DNA of 64,000 bases, from positions 19,377,646 to 19,441,645 of the forward strand of contig NC_133012.1 of assembly GCF_048564905.1 (NCBI RefSeq), read 5' to 3'. Below are positions 45,689 through 58,860 of the stretch, piece by piece. Positions within the stretch are counted from its first letter, which is position 1. The number at the start of each line of letters is the position of its first letter. The notes under the pieces were generated by a model that did no database searches, was not told where the DNA came from, and worked only from the letters and a program-made list of their open reading frames with translations. The translations under genes and the position numbers were made by a program. The stretch is from Vicugna pacos. Its lineage: Eukaryota > Chordata > Mammalia > Artiodactyla > Camelidae.

Positions 45689-48094
45689 CCCAGACCATGG
45701 ACTGGCACCAACCTCTCAGTATTTATCTAGCCTCTTATTCTCTCTTCCCATAGGATCAATGTCTTCAGAAGGGCTTACTCATGTAACTACTCTTCATTTA
45801 AAAATCCACTGAGCACCCAGTAGGTACACAATCCCTTCACACATGCCCAGATAATCTTGACTTCCAGGGCCTGCCTGCTGCAAATACATGTTTTCTTTTA
45901 TTGAGAGTATTTACTTCAAAGACAATAAGAAATGGTCTTATCTCTGTTCATGCCAAGTGGTGGACAAACCTAGAAGTTCAAAATGCGAGTTGCAGAAAGC
46001 ATAGGTTATCTGCTAATGTGGCTACCTCGTTACTTAATTTTTCTGTGTTTTCTTTTGTGATGTCTCTGGAAGTAGCCTCATGATCATCTTTAGATCAGTT
46101 AAAATCTGCCCTAATTCTGGGAGAGCCCATCCAAACCTGAACAGAAGATGGTAGAGACACTTAATAAAAGTAGTTCCAAGTTCCTGACAATTCATTTAAA
46201 ACTGCAGTAATCAATTAAAGTTGAATTTCATAACTGGATATCACAATGTAAGGATCTGAGGACTCGGACAATTCTGAGATAAAGAGAGCTTTTCTAACTC
46301 GAGGGGCCCAGTGAAAGATCCGTAAGAAGGGTCTGGATGCCCTGGTGGCCACTTCTCTGGCCTCATCACAGCTGGATGGCCAGGCAATATTAAAGCCCCA
46401 GACAGACTAATTCTGTGTCTTCTATTTTAAACTGCTTTGTAAAATGAAATCAACGTGCCTGTAATTCTAGGAATGCCTGTTAAGCCTCCCACCAACCTCT
46501 CAAGTCAATCACCGTCTCATCCACCTTCAAAAAATATTTAGCTAAAAGGCTATCTTGCTTCCAATAAGGCCCTGTGTTATTTAAAAGTACACTGTAAGCT
46601 GGGGATGGGGAGGCTAAATTTAACCCATGAGAGAGTGAGAGAGAGAACACAGCATTTTTCTAGAACAAAGGGGCGCATCTCCACCAAATAGATGAACATG
46701 TAGCACACGAATGGCAGGTGGTCTGTACAGTAGTTTCTCTGTGATACCCACAGATGCAATTTTTTTCTTTTTCATCTTGGCTTCTTTTAAACATCATGCT
46801 GCCAGGTAAATGTACAATTCATTATTTATGTTTCCCTTGCAGACTAGCATAATGCTCAAACTATTTCACTGATATTTTTAGGCAGCACCCTATCTCAAGA
46901 AATACATAATCAACTAACATTTTTCAATATTTGACACATCTCAAAATAACTTTTAAATCACTTCACGGTTTAATTTTCAGGAAGTTTGTAATTAATCTGA
47001 GGTACGTCAATTTGCTAGTTGAAGAATGGAACTTAAGGAACTGCAAATCAAAGGATTCAGCTGTCATATTAACAGAGCTGGCTTCAACTCATCTCACGCC
47101 ATCAGACCATGAGCCCGTCTAAAGTATGCAGGTCCCTAGTTATAGGGAAATTAGATAAGAACGTATGTACAAAACAGCAAAATCTCCTAACAGTTGGTAG
47201 AAGACTCCCCAAAGCCCGTGACCTGTTGAAAGGCACTCATTTTTGCACCTAAAGGAATGTATAATTTAAATCTACCTCTTCCAATTTTCTGAGAGTACAG
47301 ATGGCCCCAAGAACATCAGTACCTTTCACTATCCCAAGAATTGAAAAGACACACCAACTGGATGTACCCGATTGATTTTCAGGCAAGCAGCTCCAAGAAG
47401 ATACCACTCTTTAGCCGTAGGAATTCAGAAAACCTTCAGAGAAGACTACAAACTCCAGCTGAGTATCACAGTGCTGAGTTTATCCAAGGCTTGAAAGACC
47501 TCCAGTTGCCTCGCTGAGCATCTTTTGTAAGCTGAATGATTACACGTCAGTTATGGATCCAATCCCTTCCATGATTCAAGGTAACTTTTTTGTGTGGTAA
47601 GAACACTTAATATGAGATCTATTCCCCTCAACAAATGTTTAAGTGTCCGGTACGGTCCTGCCAACTATAGACACAGTGCTGGACAGCAGATCTCTAGAAC
47701 TTACTTATCTTGCGTAACTGAAATTTTACACCTGTTGAACAGCAGCTCCTCATTTCCTCCTCCACCCAGGCCCCTGTTTCTGTTTCTATGAGTTTCTACA
47801 AGTTTGACGATTTTAGAGCAGAGGGAAGAAAAGGCACAGAATCCCCCACCCTTAGAGTAACTCCACCCAACTAAGACGTGTGGACCAAAGGCTTTCAAAA
47901 ATCAACTGGGAACCAGGGAGAGGAAGGGGTGGGGTGAGAGGCCAAGAGTGGGGGAGAAGCTCTCCACATGACAGTAAAAAGGTAAAGACTAAGTGCCCCT
48001 CCCAACCAGCACCAGCATCTCTCGCTTGGACAATCATACTAGTTTCTTAACTCGTCTCCGTCCTTTCACTATAACCCATGCTCCTCCACACAGT

Positions 48095-49170
48095 AGCCTG
48101 AGTAATTTTTTTTTCCACTGTGGTAAAACACATGTAATGCTATGGACTGAATCCTGTCCACCTCCGCCACAAGAATTTGTATGTTGACACTCTAACCCCT
48201 AATGTGACCGTATTTGGAGTAAGGAAGTAATTAAGGTTAAACGAGATCATAAGGCTGGGATCCTAATCCGATAGGATTAGCATTCTTGCAGGAGGAAACA
48301 CCGAGAGCTGGCTCACCCTCTCCAGGTGCACTGAGGAGAGGCCAGGTGAGCGCACAGCAAGGTGGCCGTCTGCACCCCAAGGGGAGAGCACCAGACGGCA
48401 ACCCTGCTGGGACCTTGATTTTTAATTCCCCAGCCTCCAGGATTCTGAGGGAATTAACCTCTGCTGTTTAAGCCACCTAGTCTGTGGTAGTCTGTTACGG
48501 CGGCCCGAGCTAACACACAGAGCATAAAACTTATCCACTTGAAAGTGTGCAGTTCACTGGCATTAACTGTGTTTGCAGTGCTGTACAACCGTCACCACCA
48601 TCAGTTCCAGAATCTTTTCATCACCCGGAAAGGAAATCTGCCCCCATTAAGTGGTCACTCCTGTTTCCCACACTCTCCAGCTCCAGCAATAACTAACCTG
48701 CTTTCAGTCTGTATGGACTTGCCTATTCTGAGTATTTAAATGAACGGAATCATACAAATGTGGCCTTTTGTGTCTGGCTCCCTTCACTTGGCGTAACAGT
48801 CTCAGGTTTGTCCATATTGCAGAACATACCAGTCCTACCTTCCTTCTTATGGCTGAATAATATTCTGTTTTATGAATATTCCACGTTTTGTTTATTCATT
48901 CATTCGCTGATGGGCTTTTGGGCTTTTTCCACCTTTTGCCTATTTAAATAGTGCTGCCATGGACATCCATGTGTAAGGTTTTGTTCAAACACCTCTTTTC
49001 AGTTATATGCCTAGGAACAGATCACTGGGTCAGACGGTAACTCTGGGAAGTAACTTACTGAGAAACAGTCAAAGTGTTTTCCGCAACAGCTGCACCATTT
49101 TACACTCCCACCAGCAAAGGGTGAGGCTTCCGATTTCTCCACATCCTGCCAACACTTCTTATTTTAGAAT
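48095..49170 (-). repeat. LINE-1 (old L1M type), split by an LTR insertion
   Basis: The L1 3' end in antisense begins with CCACTGTGGTAAAACACATG at 48115 and resumes at about 48513 with AGCATAAAACTTATCCACTT. Further words are CCCTTCACTTGGCGTAACAG, TATGGCTGAATAATATTCTG and CCACCAGCAAAGGGTGAGGC. The two parts join logically across the LTR at 48133-48512. Confidence 0.8.
48133..48512 (+). mobile_element. MLT1-type solo LTR (ERVL-MaLR), fossil, inserted in L1
   Basis: It starts TGCTATGGACTGAATCCTGT and ends in CCGAGCTAACACA. Inside are ATGTGACCGTATTTGGAGTA, TAATTAAGGTTAAACGAGAT and GTTTAAGCCACCTAGTCTGT. The length and order match a nearly complete MLT1-class LTR. There is no internal retroviral region. 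It lies inside an older L1, which dates the LTR as the later event. Confidence 0.8.
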
Positions 49171-49174
49171 AATA

Positions 49175-49705
49175 TTTTAAAATATAAATCTGATCATATC
49201 ACTCCCCTGTTTAAAATAAAAACTAGACTCTGTGCCATGGTCTGCAAGTTCCAGCGCTATCTGGAGCCTGCCTGCTGCTTCATCCGCATCTCCTCTCTTG
49301 CTCTCCCCTGCTCTCTCCCAGCTCTGAGCTACAGCCACACTGGTCTCCTTTTATCCCTTGAAAATGCAAAGGACCTTTACACCTGCTGTTCCCCAGACCT
49401 CATGGCTGCTCCCTCCCAGCAAAGATCTCTGTTCAAACGGCCCTGGTCAGGAGGACCTTCCCAGAGAACCCGAGGGAAAGAAGTCCCACAGGCTCCCATA
49501 TACATTTAGTACTTGCTGTCTCGTGACCCTGTCCTTCACAACTTGCAGGGCTCTCTGCTTCCACTGTCTCCTCCCACTAGAATGTGTTTCATTAGAGCAG
49601 GGCCTTGGTCTGTCGTGTTCATGTTCACCACTGTGTCCCCAATAAAGGGAATGGTGCCTGGTACAGAATAAACATTCAAGCAATATTTGTTGAATAAATT
49701 ATTAA
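49175..49705 (+). repeat. L2 LINE 3' end
   Basis: ATCTGATCATATCACTCCCC, CTTTACACCTGCTGTTCCCC, ACTAGAATGTGTTTCATTAG and CAATATTTGTTGAATAAATT are the classic L2 3' landmarks in order. The open frames at 49237-49645 are repeat-derived. Confidence 0.9.
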
Positions 49706-50304
49706 CAAATAATTAATGAATTTCAGGCCCAAGAAGCATCGTGGTCAAAAACTCATAAACACTAAGCAGTTCAGTGAGTTCTGTCGAGGACAAGAAGTTG
49801 GATGTGGTTGGAGACGGGGTCTGGTCAGAATAGCATTCAGGACATGGGTCTGCTTTGAGGCAGAGCTTTGAGGCCTTGTGGGCTAAGCTAAGGAGTTTGA
49901 TGTTTACCCTGGATGTGACGGGCAGGGTGGGGGGGCGGGGCTGAGGAACTTTTAACAGAGAAAATACATCAATCCCACTTGCATCTTAGAGAAGATCACC
50001 TCGGCACCCTGCTGAGGTGGTGAAACCATGGACGAGGGAAGCAACGAGGACAGTTTGCTCATCATCCCCGGAAGGCTCTGTAGGAGCCTGAAGTGAAGGA
50101 GCGGCCTTGGAGACAAGCACTTAGAAACAGGAGCCGCTAAGTGCTGAAGTCACCCTCCAGACTGGTGAGCGGAGGGGAAGACAACACTCAGGTCTGAGCC
50201 TTGCGTAACAATCCCGGCGGGGCTTTTCACCAGAACCCAGGGGAGGGGCAGGAAAGAAGCAAAAGAGCTGAATTTGGGACAAGCTGAGCCTGAGTTTCTC
50301 AGAG

Positions 50305-50565
50305 AGAAAATTTTTTTATTGAAGTACTGTCAGTTTACAACGTGGTGTTAATTTCTGGCATACAGCATAGTGATTCAGTTATATAAATATATATAGATAC
50401 ACACACACACACATACATACACACACTCTTTTTCATATTCTTTTTCATTACAGGCTATTACAAGATATTGAATATAGTTCCCTGTGCTCTACAGTAGGTC
50501 CTCGTTTATCTATTTTACATATAGTAGTTGGTATCCACAAATCCCAAACTCCACAGACACTTCAA
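50305..50565 (-). repeat. LINE-1 3' end (artiodactyl type)
   Basis: TTTTTTTATTGAAGTACTGT, GCATACAGCATAGTGATTCA and TTCCCTGTGCTCTACAGTAG are the antisense of an artiodactyl L1 3' end, with an ATATAT/ACACAC microsatellite inside (50379-50428). Confidence 0.85.
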
Positions 50566-51255
50566 TATATGGATCTTGCATCCAGTTTAAAAAAAAAGTA
50601 ATAATAGGATATATATTTGATTAGGGGAGAGAAGCCTTAATTTTTAAGTAGAAAAAGCCATGAGTTTTAATAAAACCACCCAATGAGATTCCAGAACATG
50701 GGATGAGCCTGGGAATCATTGACATTTAAGAGGCAATTAATTATCAAAGGGGCCTTCTAAAGGAACTAAGAAGAAATATTCAGTGATATATGTCAGAGAA
50801 AACCAGAAGATTCTGGTATGGCAGGATGCAAGAGATGCACGATTCTAACAGCGTGGCTAGGCCCAGAGCCTTCTCTTGGTTTGGTTTTAATTTGTACCAT
50901 GAACGTCCAATTCTATGTCTAAAACTTAGTGGTCTCATCATTCTGGGGGAAGAGCGTTTGTCTGTTCCTTGCAGATGGCTGTCCTGTGGAGAGAAGACCT
51001 TCCTTCCAGCCACTACCATTTGGCCAGGACTTGGAACCTAAAATGCTCACTTCCTTCCCAGTGTCACCAGGAAACTGGCGAAAACAGGGCAGAAGATTTA
51101 ACCTTCCTCCAGGGCAGAATGTCTCCCACACAAGAAGAGGCTGAGCCCATTATTCTAAAATAGGAATAACATTTTCCAAATAATATAAACATGGACTATA
51201 TAAAGTAATTACTCATTAGTAATTATCCCATTTTTCATCTTAAATTTTAAAGACT

Positions 51256-51273
51256 TAAAAAAAAAAAAAAAGA
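51256..51273 (+). repeat. Poly-A tract
   Basis: A near-pure run of A in otherwise unique sequence. Confidence 0.8.
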
Positions 51274-52094
51274 AAACGAGAGGCCACTAAGCTGACTATA
51301 TATGGAACCCAGTTCTCTCCTGACTAAACTGGCGTGTTGAGCACAGAACACACACGTTTTATTTATTAGGACAGCAGCCATGGCGCCCAGCGGCGAAGCA
51401 GGTGGAAATGCTCAGGGAGATGGCCAAGACGTCTGTGAGAGATTAAATTCTAGCATTATTGCTTCGCTTCAAACCTTCTGAGTGACTAAACCCAGGCCAG
51501 GCGTTCAGCCGTCCACATCTAAAGCTCCCTGTACATTTCCCCAGGGTTTCCACTCACTCCGTCCTCATCTGAAATGTTTTTTATAGTGATGATAAACTGA
51601 CTCCAAACAGAAAAGTCCCAAAACACATGGTCTCTGTTACCAAAGAATGGGTCCTGATGTGTTTCCGTGATAACTACACACCCTGGCTTTTCTGATTGCT
51701 GGGGAGGGTCATTAAAAACAGGAAGGTATGTCCAGAGAGAATCTGAGAGCAGTTAACCCTAGCAAGTAAAACAGCATTCACCTGAAGCATAGGTCTCTGA
51801 TTTCCCAAGACGCATTTCGGCAGGAATTTCGAGGATCCTGACCACAGCATTAGCAGGCTGCGGTGGGTGAAATCGACTTCAACTTTCTGAGGAGACCTTT
51901 TCCACTGTGATGTGTGACTCCACCTTGGTCCCCAGGGAAGATGAAGTAGCAGTGTGAATTGAACTGCTGGCTCTTCAAAGACCTCAAACCATTGCACTAG
52001 ACAGTCTACAGAGCTGTTAGAAGTGCTCGGGGGTCAATAAGCCTTAGCAAATGTGCATAAAGAGGCAACATGAAACAGAGGAATCAAGAGGTGG

Positions 52095-52300
52095 CAGAAA
52101 GGGGCAGATCTAGGTTTGATTCCAGCTCTGCCACTTACCAGCTATAGGATCTTGGACAGATTCCTTATCTTACTATCCCTATATCCTTGGGTAATAACAT
52201 CTATTCTGCAGGACTGTAGAAACAATTAGCATATTAATAGCTTAATAATTAGCATGCTTAGCACAATGTCTGACACACCATAGTAGCTCTTCTGACTAAG
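52095..52300 (-). repeat. MIR SINE
   Basis: GATTCCAGCTCTGCCACTTA, CCAGCTATAGGATCTTGGAC and GCTTAGCACAATGTCTGACA match reversed MIR. Confidence 0.85.
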
Positions 52301-53619
52301 TTCACTTTAGCAGAATCAGAAACAGGTAAGTGGCCCACAAAGAAAGAAGCATCTTTCTCAACCTGCCAGTGGCAAGAAGCAGCATGTCCTCATTCAGTTT
52401 CAAGTCCACCCAGAAGGCAATCCAGTGAGGAAGGAAATGCTCTAGCTAAGCTGCTTCCATAGGAAAACATTAAAATCTCCCCTCCTTTGACCAATGTCTC
52501 TCTCTCTGACTCTGCAATTTGCCAAGGCACTAGCACTAAAACGGCAGCCATCAGCGGGAACAGAAGCTGGTGCCCACGAGAGGCCCCTCTCTGCTGCGCA
52601 GACCACAATGCTCATGCTTCCAGCATACTAATGACTCCCTTGATTGTCATTACTTAATTCAGTACAAACGGTGGGAAAACTCAGTGACATTTCAGAGGGG
52701 AATACCAAATGAACTTGAGCTGAACCATCGCGTCGTCCCAAGGAGCGTGACGACGTGGGAATGAAACAATGTAGGCTCCTGCCAGCACTGAGGGCAGAAA
52801 CAAAGCGTGGAATTCAGGGTGGCTAATTCCCCAGAAGAGATTTCACAAGGGCCCAAATCCTCCAAAGCATGAAAATCACACGGGCTCTTACCAAAGAGGA
52901 AGTCAGATACAATGCATGGAAGGGCTTGGGAACACTGGCTGGCTGCCCGGGCCCTTGGATAAGTTGGCTGGTGCAGCCAAACCAGCAGGTACACGCAAAT
53001 GCAGCAAGAGCAAGCCGAGGTTGGGGAGATGAAGCTGTAAACGGCGGGCATAACAGCAACTGTCACGGAAGGTGCTTCTTGGTAGGACTACTGTGGGAGA
53101 AAGCATTGAGAAGGAAGGATGAGCTTCCCCGATCCAACCAACTCCAATCAAGACCCAAACCTGTTTCTACCCATCAATAATTCCTGACCACCTCCTCACC
53201 TCCCCAGTGCCCGTACGGGACGGCAGTTGTGGCAAACTCAAAAGAAATACAACCCCTGCCCTGGGAGAGCCTACTGTCTGGCCAGGAATGCAAAAATAGC
53301 TCTCATAAAAAAGTCACCCTTGCAAGATTACATGCCTCTGAAAATCCAGATCCATGCCTTGTTTAACTCCAGCACCCATCACACTGCGAGGAGTGTGGTT
53401 AAACTGGAGAATAGTTAAGTTCAAAATTGAGATATATTAACAAGAAATAAGAGTTAAGTAGATTAAAAGTTTGACGTAGATACTGGTGGGCAATCTAGTC
53501 TTCCCAGAAAAATGTGGAAAGAGGGTGGGATGTGATAGAGGAAAGAGAATATTCCAGAATGAACCACACATATAAAGACATAGTATAAGAAATTATAATC
53601 CTACATGTTGATTTGAATT

Positions 53620-53735
53620 ACTTGTTCTTAATGTGTGGTCCACAGACCACGCATAATGGATTTTGGACCCAGAAGCTTAATTCAGATCTCTTGAGAGTGG
53701 AGCCCAGGAATTTGCATCTCTAATAAGCACTTAGG
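53620..53735 (+). mobile_element. MER5-like hAT DNA transposon remnant
   Basis: GTTCTTAATGTGTGGTCCAC and AGGAATTTGCATCTCTAATA resemble the ends and middle of MER5-type non-autonomous Charlie elements. Internally rearranged, so the match is moderate. Confidence 0.45.
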
Positions 53736-53817
53736 CTGTTTTAATGCTCATTAAAACCCAGAACCAGTGGCTAAGGGATCTGAGACTTAAGCAAACACAT
53801 ACTCTTCCTTTAAAAAC

Positions 53818-53884
53818 AGAAATGAAGGAAAGTCAGGAAGGAAAAAGTGAGGAAAGAAGAAAGGAAAGAAGAAGAAAATTTTTT
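53818..53884 (+). repeat. Purine-rich (GAAAGGAA)n low-complexity tract
   Basis: About 65 bases almost entirely A and G. Confidence 0.8.
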
Positions 53885-54289
53885 AAGTATAGAAAACATC
53901 TTGGGAAGGGGAGTCAGAGCCCCCGGCAGGCTCCAGGGTGTCTGTGTGTGATCAGGAGGCCACGTGTGAACAGCATCCACGGCACGTGTCAGATGATGAA
54001 AGCCCTTCATTGACAGAAGTTGGCTCTGTCTGAGGGCAATGGCGTGCTATTGTAGGTTCCTGACCAACAGACTAACTGGACTTCAATCCAGCAGTAGTCT
54101 GTGAGGTAGAGGGCATGGGAGGGATTTTTGGCAGGGAGGCAGTCTCAGAACACTTGCCACCATCAAAAGATGAAGCCACTGTGTGCCTGAAACCAGCAGG
54201 GAGAATGTTGAATGACGAGACCTAGATAGTCTAGCATGATGCTAACGCACATCGAGGGGAACTCCATCCGCTTTCAGCAGGAAAGCGTC

Positions 54290-54850
54290 GGCCGTCTTCA
54301 AAACCTCCACTTCCACCTCTCGTGTCGATGTCCTGGCGCTGCTGCATCCACATCCTCCTTGGCTCTTCAGCATCGTCTTCCCTCTGACTTCAGCACACAT
54401 CACTATGCTTCCCATCTTTTCAAAAAAGTTCTTTCTCTTGACCTGCCCTCCTCGGCTGACTTCCCTTTCCTTTCATTAACAAATTCCTTCAGAAGATAGT
54501 CTATCTTCACCTCTCCTCCCATTATTCTTCAAACCACAGCAGTCTGCTCGTCCTCACCATTTCTGACTCTGACCTAAGACCCAGAATGGCACAATTACCA
54601 AGTCTAATTGGCACCTACTGTTCCTTCACCTCCCAGTGATATCTGCCTTCTCTCCTTCAATTTTTCTCCACACTTGTCTTCCATGACACCACTTTCAAGG
54701 TTTTCTTTAAACGTTTTGTAAGAGGAAGGCCATCTTCTCTGATCGTCCTATTCTCCTGCCCCTTAAAGGCTGCTGTTTCTGTCATTCCTCAGAGCATAAT
54801 CATTAATCATCTTTTCTTGCCCTGAGTATCTGATCTCCTTGGGTGATTTC
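54290..54850 (+). repeat. L2 LINE, middle portion (left part of an interrupted copy)
   Basis: CACAGCAGTCTGCTCGTCCT, TCTCCACACTTGTCTTCCAT and CTCCTTGGGTGATTTCATCT follow the order of L2 ORF-proximal 3' sequence. It appears to continue at 55380-55500 and 55880-56665. Confidence 0.6.
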
Positions 54851-54854
54851 ATCT

Positions 54855-55290
54855 GGTATTTGTTACTATTTCTATGTCACAAATTATTTTAAAATTAGAA
54901 GCTTAAAACAGCCATTTAATTGTGCTCACAGATTCTGTGGATCAACAGAACGGAAAGGGTGCAGTGGGGATGACTCCCTCTACTCGACAATGTCTGAAGC
55001 CTGAGCTGAGAGGACTCGGGAGCTTGAGTGACTTCCGTGCTGGGGACTGGAAGGAGGAGTCTTTACTCACAGGTCTGGTGTCTGGTCTGGGGCTACCAGT
55101 AGTAGTACTGACATGTGACCTTTCCATGCAGCTGGGGCTTCCTTACAACATGACACCTCGGAGCTTTTACACGGGAGTTGAAGAATTCAAGCACAGGTAT
55201 CAAGATCAACAAGGTAACAGTTACACCGCCTTTTCTGACCTAGCCTCAGAATCACCCAATGTCACTTGGACCACATTTTACTGGTAACAT
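54855..55290 (+). repeat. Interspersed repeat, family not resolved, inside L2
   Basis: AAGCTTAAAACAGCCATTTA, GCTCACAGATTCTGTGGATC, GATGACTCCCTCTACTCGAC and CTTTTCTGACCTAGCCTCAG resemble a common old mammalian repeat with words like CACAGTTCTGTGGGTCAGG and TTTATGACCTAGCCTC. The 121-residue open frame at 54922-55287 lies within it and is not a gene. Confidence 0.5.
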
Positions 55291-55379
55291 AACAGTCACA
55301 TATCTACACAAGTTCAAGAGGATTCCACCTCTTGAAATGAGAAATGTCAAAGAATTTTCAACCATTTTTTTAAAAACCT

Positions 55380-55500
55380 CTAACACTCAGCTACAGATTC
55401 TACTATAGCACCAACATATCTGTCTCAAGTCCAGATCTCTAGATTAATATAGTCAGTTGCTCTAAATTTATATACATCCAATTGCTTACTACACTACGAC
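55380..55500 (+). repeat. L2 LINE fragment (continuation)
   Basis: CTCAAGTCCAGATCTCTAGA and TATACATCCAATTGCTTACT correspond to the L2 stretch with AGCCCAGACCTCTCCCCTGA and ATATCCAACTGCCTACT. Confidence 0.55.
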
Positions 55501-55745
55501 CAGTAATAATAATAATAGCAAAGGATAATATGCGCATAGCACGTGCCAGACACAGTTCTAACAATTTTGTACTTACTAACTCGTGTAAACCTCACAATCA
55601 CTCCAGGAGGCAAGTACCATCATTATCATTTTAACAAAAATGTTAAATGATTTGCCTGAGCTCACACAGCAAGTGCAATGGAACTGGGACACCACTCAGG
55701 CAGTCTGGCTCCAAACTGTAGTCTTTCAACCAGTACACTAAACAG
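55500..55745 (+). repeat. MIR SINE inserted in L2
   Basis: GCACGTGCCAGACACAGTTC, ACCTCACAATCACTCCAGGA and CTCAGGCAGTCTGGCTCCAA give an almost full-length MIR in sense orientation. Confidence 0.85.
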
Positions 55746-55879
55746 CACAGATATTCTCCAGGTATTGCAATTCCAGCAGGACCAGAACTGTGCTTTAATC
55801 CGCCGTTTCCTCATTAAAACAAAAATGCTTTTCTGTACTTCTTATATATTTTATCCTTGTCAGTAATTCTACTATTCAT

Positions 55880-56665
55880 GTAATACCCAGTGAAGAAGTC
55901 TGGGAGCCATCCAAACCTCCTAACGTCTCCCTAATCCCCCATGTGAGGTGTGTCCCCAGATTGTGTCAATTAACCTTCTTAAGGATTCCCACGGCTGCCA
56001 CTCCTCTCAAGCCCCACTGCCCAAATCAACATCTTCCCCTGGATTATTGCAGTAATTTTTAACTGGATTCCTTGCTTCCTGTCTCCTGTAATCGTGGTTC
56101 ATCCTCCCACCTCCCCGAACGATGCTTATAAAATGCGAATGTGAGTATTACACATGTTGCTCAAAATTCATCCAAGGCTCCAGAGAAGGGTATATTGGTG
56201 CAACATGTAAATGCCCTCTGATGTGGCTTCTAATTGCTATGACCCTTGTCTCCTGTCCCTGCCTAATGGGCCAAGGTCTGTCCTTACCAAATCACCTGCT
56301 GTTTCGTAATTTGCCATCTGTTTCTTGCCTCCCTGCCACCGCACATTCTATACAGTTCCTTCCACCTTGAACGTCCTCCTTCCTGTTCCCTTTCCAGTTC
56401 CTGATCACCTGGAAAACTCTTACCTATCAAGATGTAGCCCTAACGTCCCTTCCTCTGGAAACTTTCATTGATACTTTCCCCAAGGAGAGTTGATTACTTA
56501 TTCACTGTACAAAATCTTGTCCCAGCACTCAACACATGATGTGATCACACTTTCCATCTCCATCTCTATTTTATTACTGGCTCCTAGAGGAAAGTAAGTT
56601 GGTCTTATTCATCTTTGCAATCCCAGTGCTCGGTTTGTTTGTTGAATGAATGAATAAAAGAAACC
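55880..56665 (+). repeat. L2 LINE 3' end (right part of the interrupted copy)
   Basis: AGTCTGGGAGCCATCCAAAC, GGATTATTGCAGTAATTTTT, GCTCAAAATTCATCCAAGGC and the tail TTTGTTGAATGAATGAATAA give a long L2 3' segment in correct order. Confidence 0.85.
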
Positions 56666-58139
56666 ATAATACATAGTGATATATATAGGAAATAAGCAGG
56701 GGGAAATTTACATCCATTGTAGAAGCCTGGAACAACAGCAGGAAAATGAACAGAAACTGGACAATTGAAAGGCACAGAGGTCGGAAAATCAGTTTGAGGT
56801 GATTAAAGAAAAGGATAGGTTTGGTTTTGCACAAGTTGAACTGTATTTGTACCAGTGAGTGGTTAGAAAAACAGGATCAGGAAATAGATGAAAGTTCAAG
56901 GTTAAATGATAGACTTGAGAATTATAATAGAAGAGATAATTAGTTGAATCAACAGAAAAGGTTTCCAGTTACATAAGAGTAGACTGAACAATTTTATTAG
57001 CCCTCTTCTAAAAGGAAAAAGTTAAAAGACTTTCTAAACATGGTTTAAAATAATAATCACAGAAGTATTATTTAATGGAATCATAGGTGATCAAATCCTT
57101 TAAGAAGGGAAACATAAAAAGAAAACAGATGAAAGGCTCATTCAAAAAGAACTTTTTCTTAGGACAGGACCCAAACCAAAAGCAGGAACCTCCAGGACTA
57201 TTTAGGGCTGGGTCACTGCTTCTTCCTCAGGAGACTGCCTTACAGCTATTTTCACCTCCACCTTGACAGCCACCTCTGAACACCTTCCCGGTGACCTCAG
57301 TGGACAGTAGGATACAGGAAAGCTGCCTATTTCAGATCCCTGCTTTCCATGCTCTCTGCAAGGCCCCTGTGAACTCCCTGGGTATTACACTGATTGTGTA
57401 TAGATGCCACTTACATCTGAACGATGCCAAAATGACTGGTAAAAAGGCAGGGAAAAAAAGACAGAAAACAGAAACATATAATCAACTTGTCATACAAGTC
57501 AGCTCATAAGGTAAAGTATAAACGACTGATTGTTACAATTACGCAACACCAAATAACTTGTCTGATTTTTTTTCTGAATTGACCTTTCAGGTTGTGTGTG
57601 TGTATCATGCAGACACAGCCAGTGACTGACAGAGAAAATGTGCTTTGTGATAATATAACCAACCCAAATAGGCAAAAATCAACATGAATACATGATTATT
57701 TCCTTGATAACCCAACATAGGTGGGGCACTGGAAAATGTTTGGGACCAGAAAACCCCAACCACTGGGGACTTTTAGATAATCCATCACAGTGGACAAAGA
57801 AGTTCCAATCCAGGTTTTTGTGATTTACACTGTCCCTGGGCTAGTCCACTTCGCTTACAGCTTCCCGAATCTCTTTTCTCTATCAGTCTTAAAACCACAT
57901 CCAAACAGACAACTCTATTAATAAAGTATTTTGCAGCTCTGTTCTCCTGGACTGATAAGGCCCTATCACATTGGGCATGGACCTCATTCTTGGGTTTTTA
58001 AAGCATTTCATACTTCTCCCTCGTCCTTCCCCCTCTCCTTGGGAACCAGAACATCCTGGGGTGTAACACCACAAATACTTGACTCCACACTGAGACGATG
58101 ACAGGAACCGCCCCAAACTCTCCTGATCTCCAGACCTAG

Positions 58140-58365
58140 ACCAGCCAGACAGTGGAGTCAAACAGACCTGGTTTGTGATCTCAACTATACCACTTATTAG
58201 CTGTGTGATCTTATGCAAGCAACTCAACTTCTAAGAAATTAATTCTTTATTTGAAAAAAAATAGAAATAGTAATACAATCTGATGGACTTGTCATGAGGA
58301 TGAAGATCATATGGTAAAGCAAACATCACAGCACCTGGACCATGAAGATGCTCAGTGAACACCCA
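58140..58365 (-). repeat. MIR SINE
   Basis: CCACTTATTAGCTGTGTGAT, TTGTCATGAGGATGAAGATC and AGATGCTCAGTGAACACCCA match reversed MIR. Confidence 0.85.
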
Positions 58366-58669
58366 CCCCCTCCTTTCCTTCTGTGTAGTTTCATCCTGTT
58401 TGGGGGTCCTCTTGCAGCGTCCACACAGGACAGCCTCAACTCCTAGGTTTCTGTTACACTTGACACCCATGTGTCAAAAACGTAAGCTGAGAGACTGAAT
58501 TTGAGGGCGGTGACAACTACTTCAACCAAAATTGCACTACACTTTGAAAATATTGATGAACCATCTTCACATGTGTACTTTTAGGTGGTTCATTGGATTG
58601 GCTACGTTTGCATGACATTTTCATTTTCAGATTTCTTCACATATACCCACGAGTATACAGGACTATATG

Positions 58670-58860
58670 TACTTAACTGCAGAAATGCTTCACACTTACT
58701 GAGCACTTACAGGCACTGTGCAGAGATAGCTCATTTAATTCTCAGAGCAACCCTATCAAAGAAGTACTATTATTATCCCCATTCTATAGATGAGGAAACT
58801 GAGGCTTAAGGACATTAAGAAATTTAACCAAGGTCACAGAGCTAGTAAGAAAACTGCTAA
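58670..58860 (+). repeat. MIR SINE upstream of PDLIM3
   Basis: CTTACTGAGCACTTACAGGC, TATTATTATCCCCATTCTAT, AGATGAGGAAACTGAGGCTT and AAGGTCACAGAGCTAGTAAG give a well preserved sense MIR about 0.4-0.6 kb upstream of the first exon. Confidence 0.92.

Noticed and set aside
54922-55287. 121-codon open frame
   Set aside because: It coincides with an old interspersed repeat and lacks any protein similarity I know.
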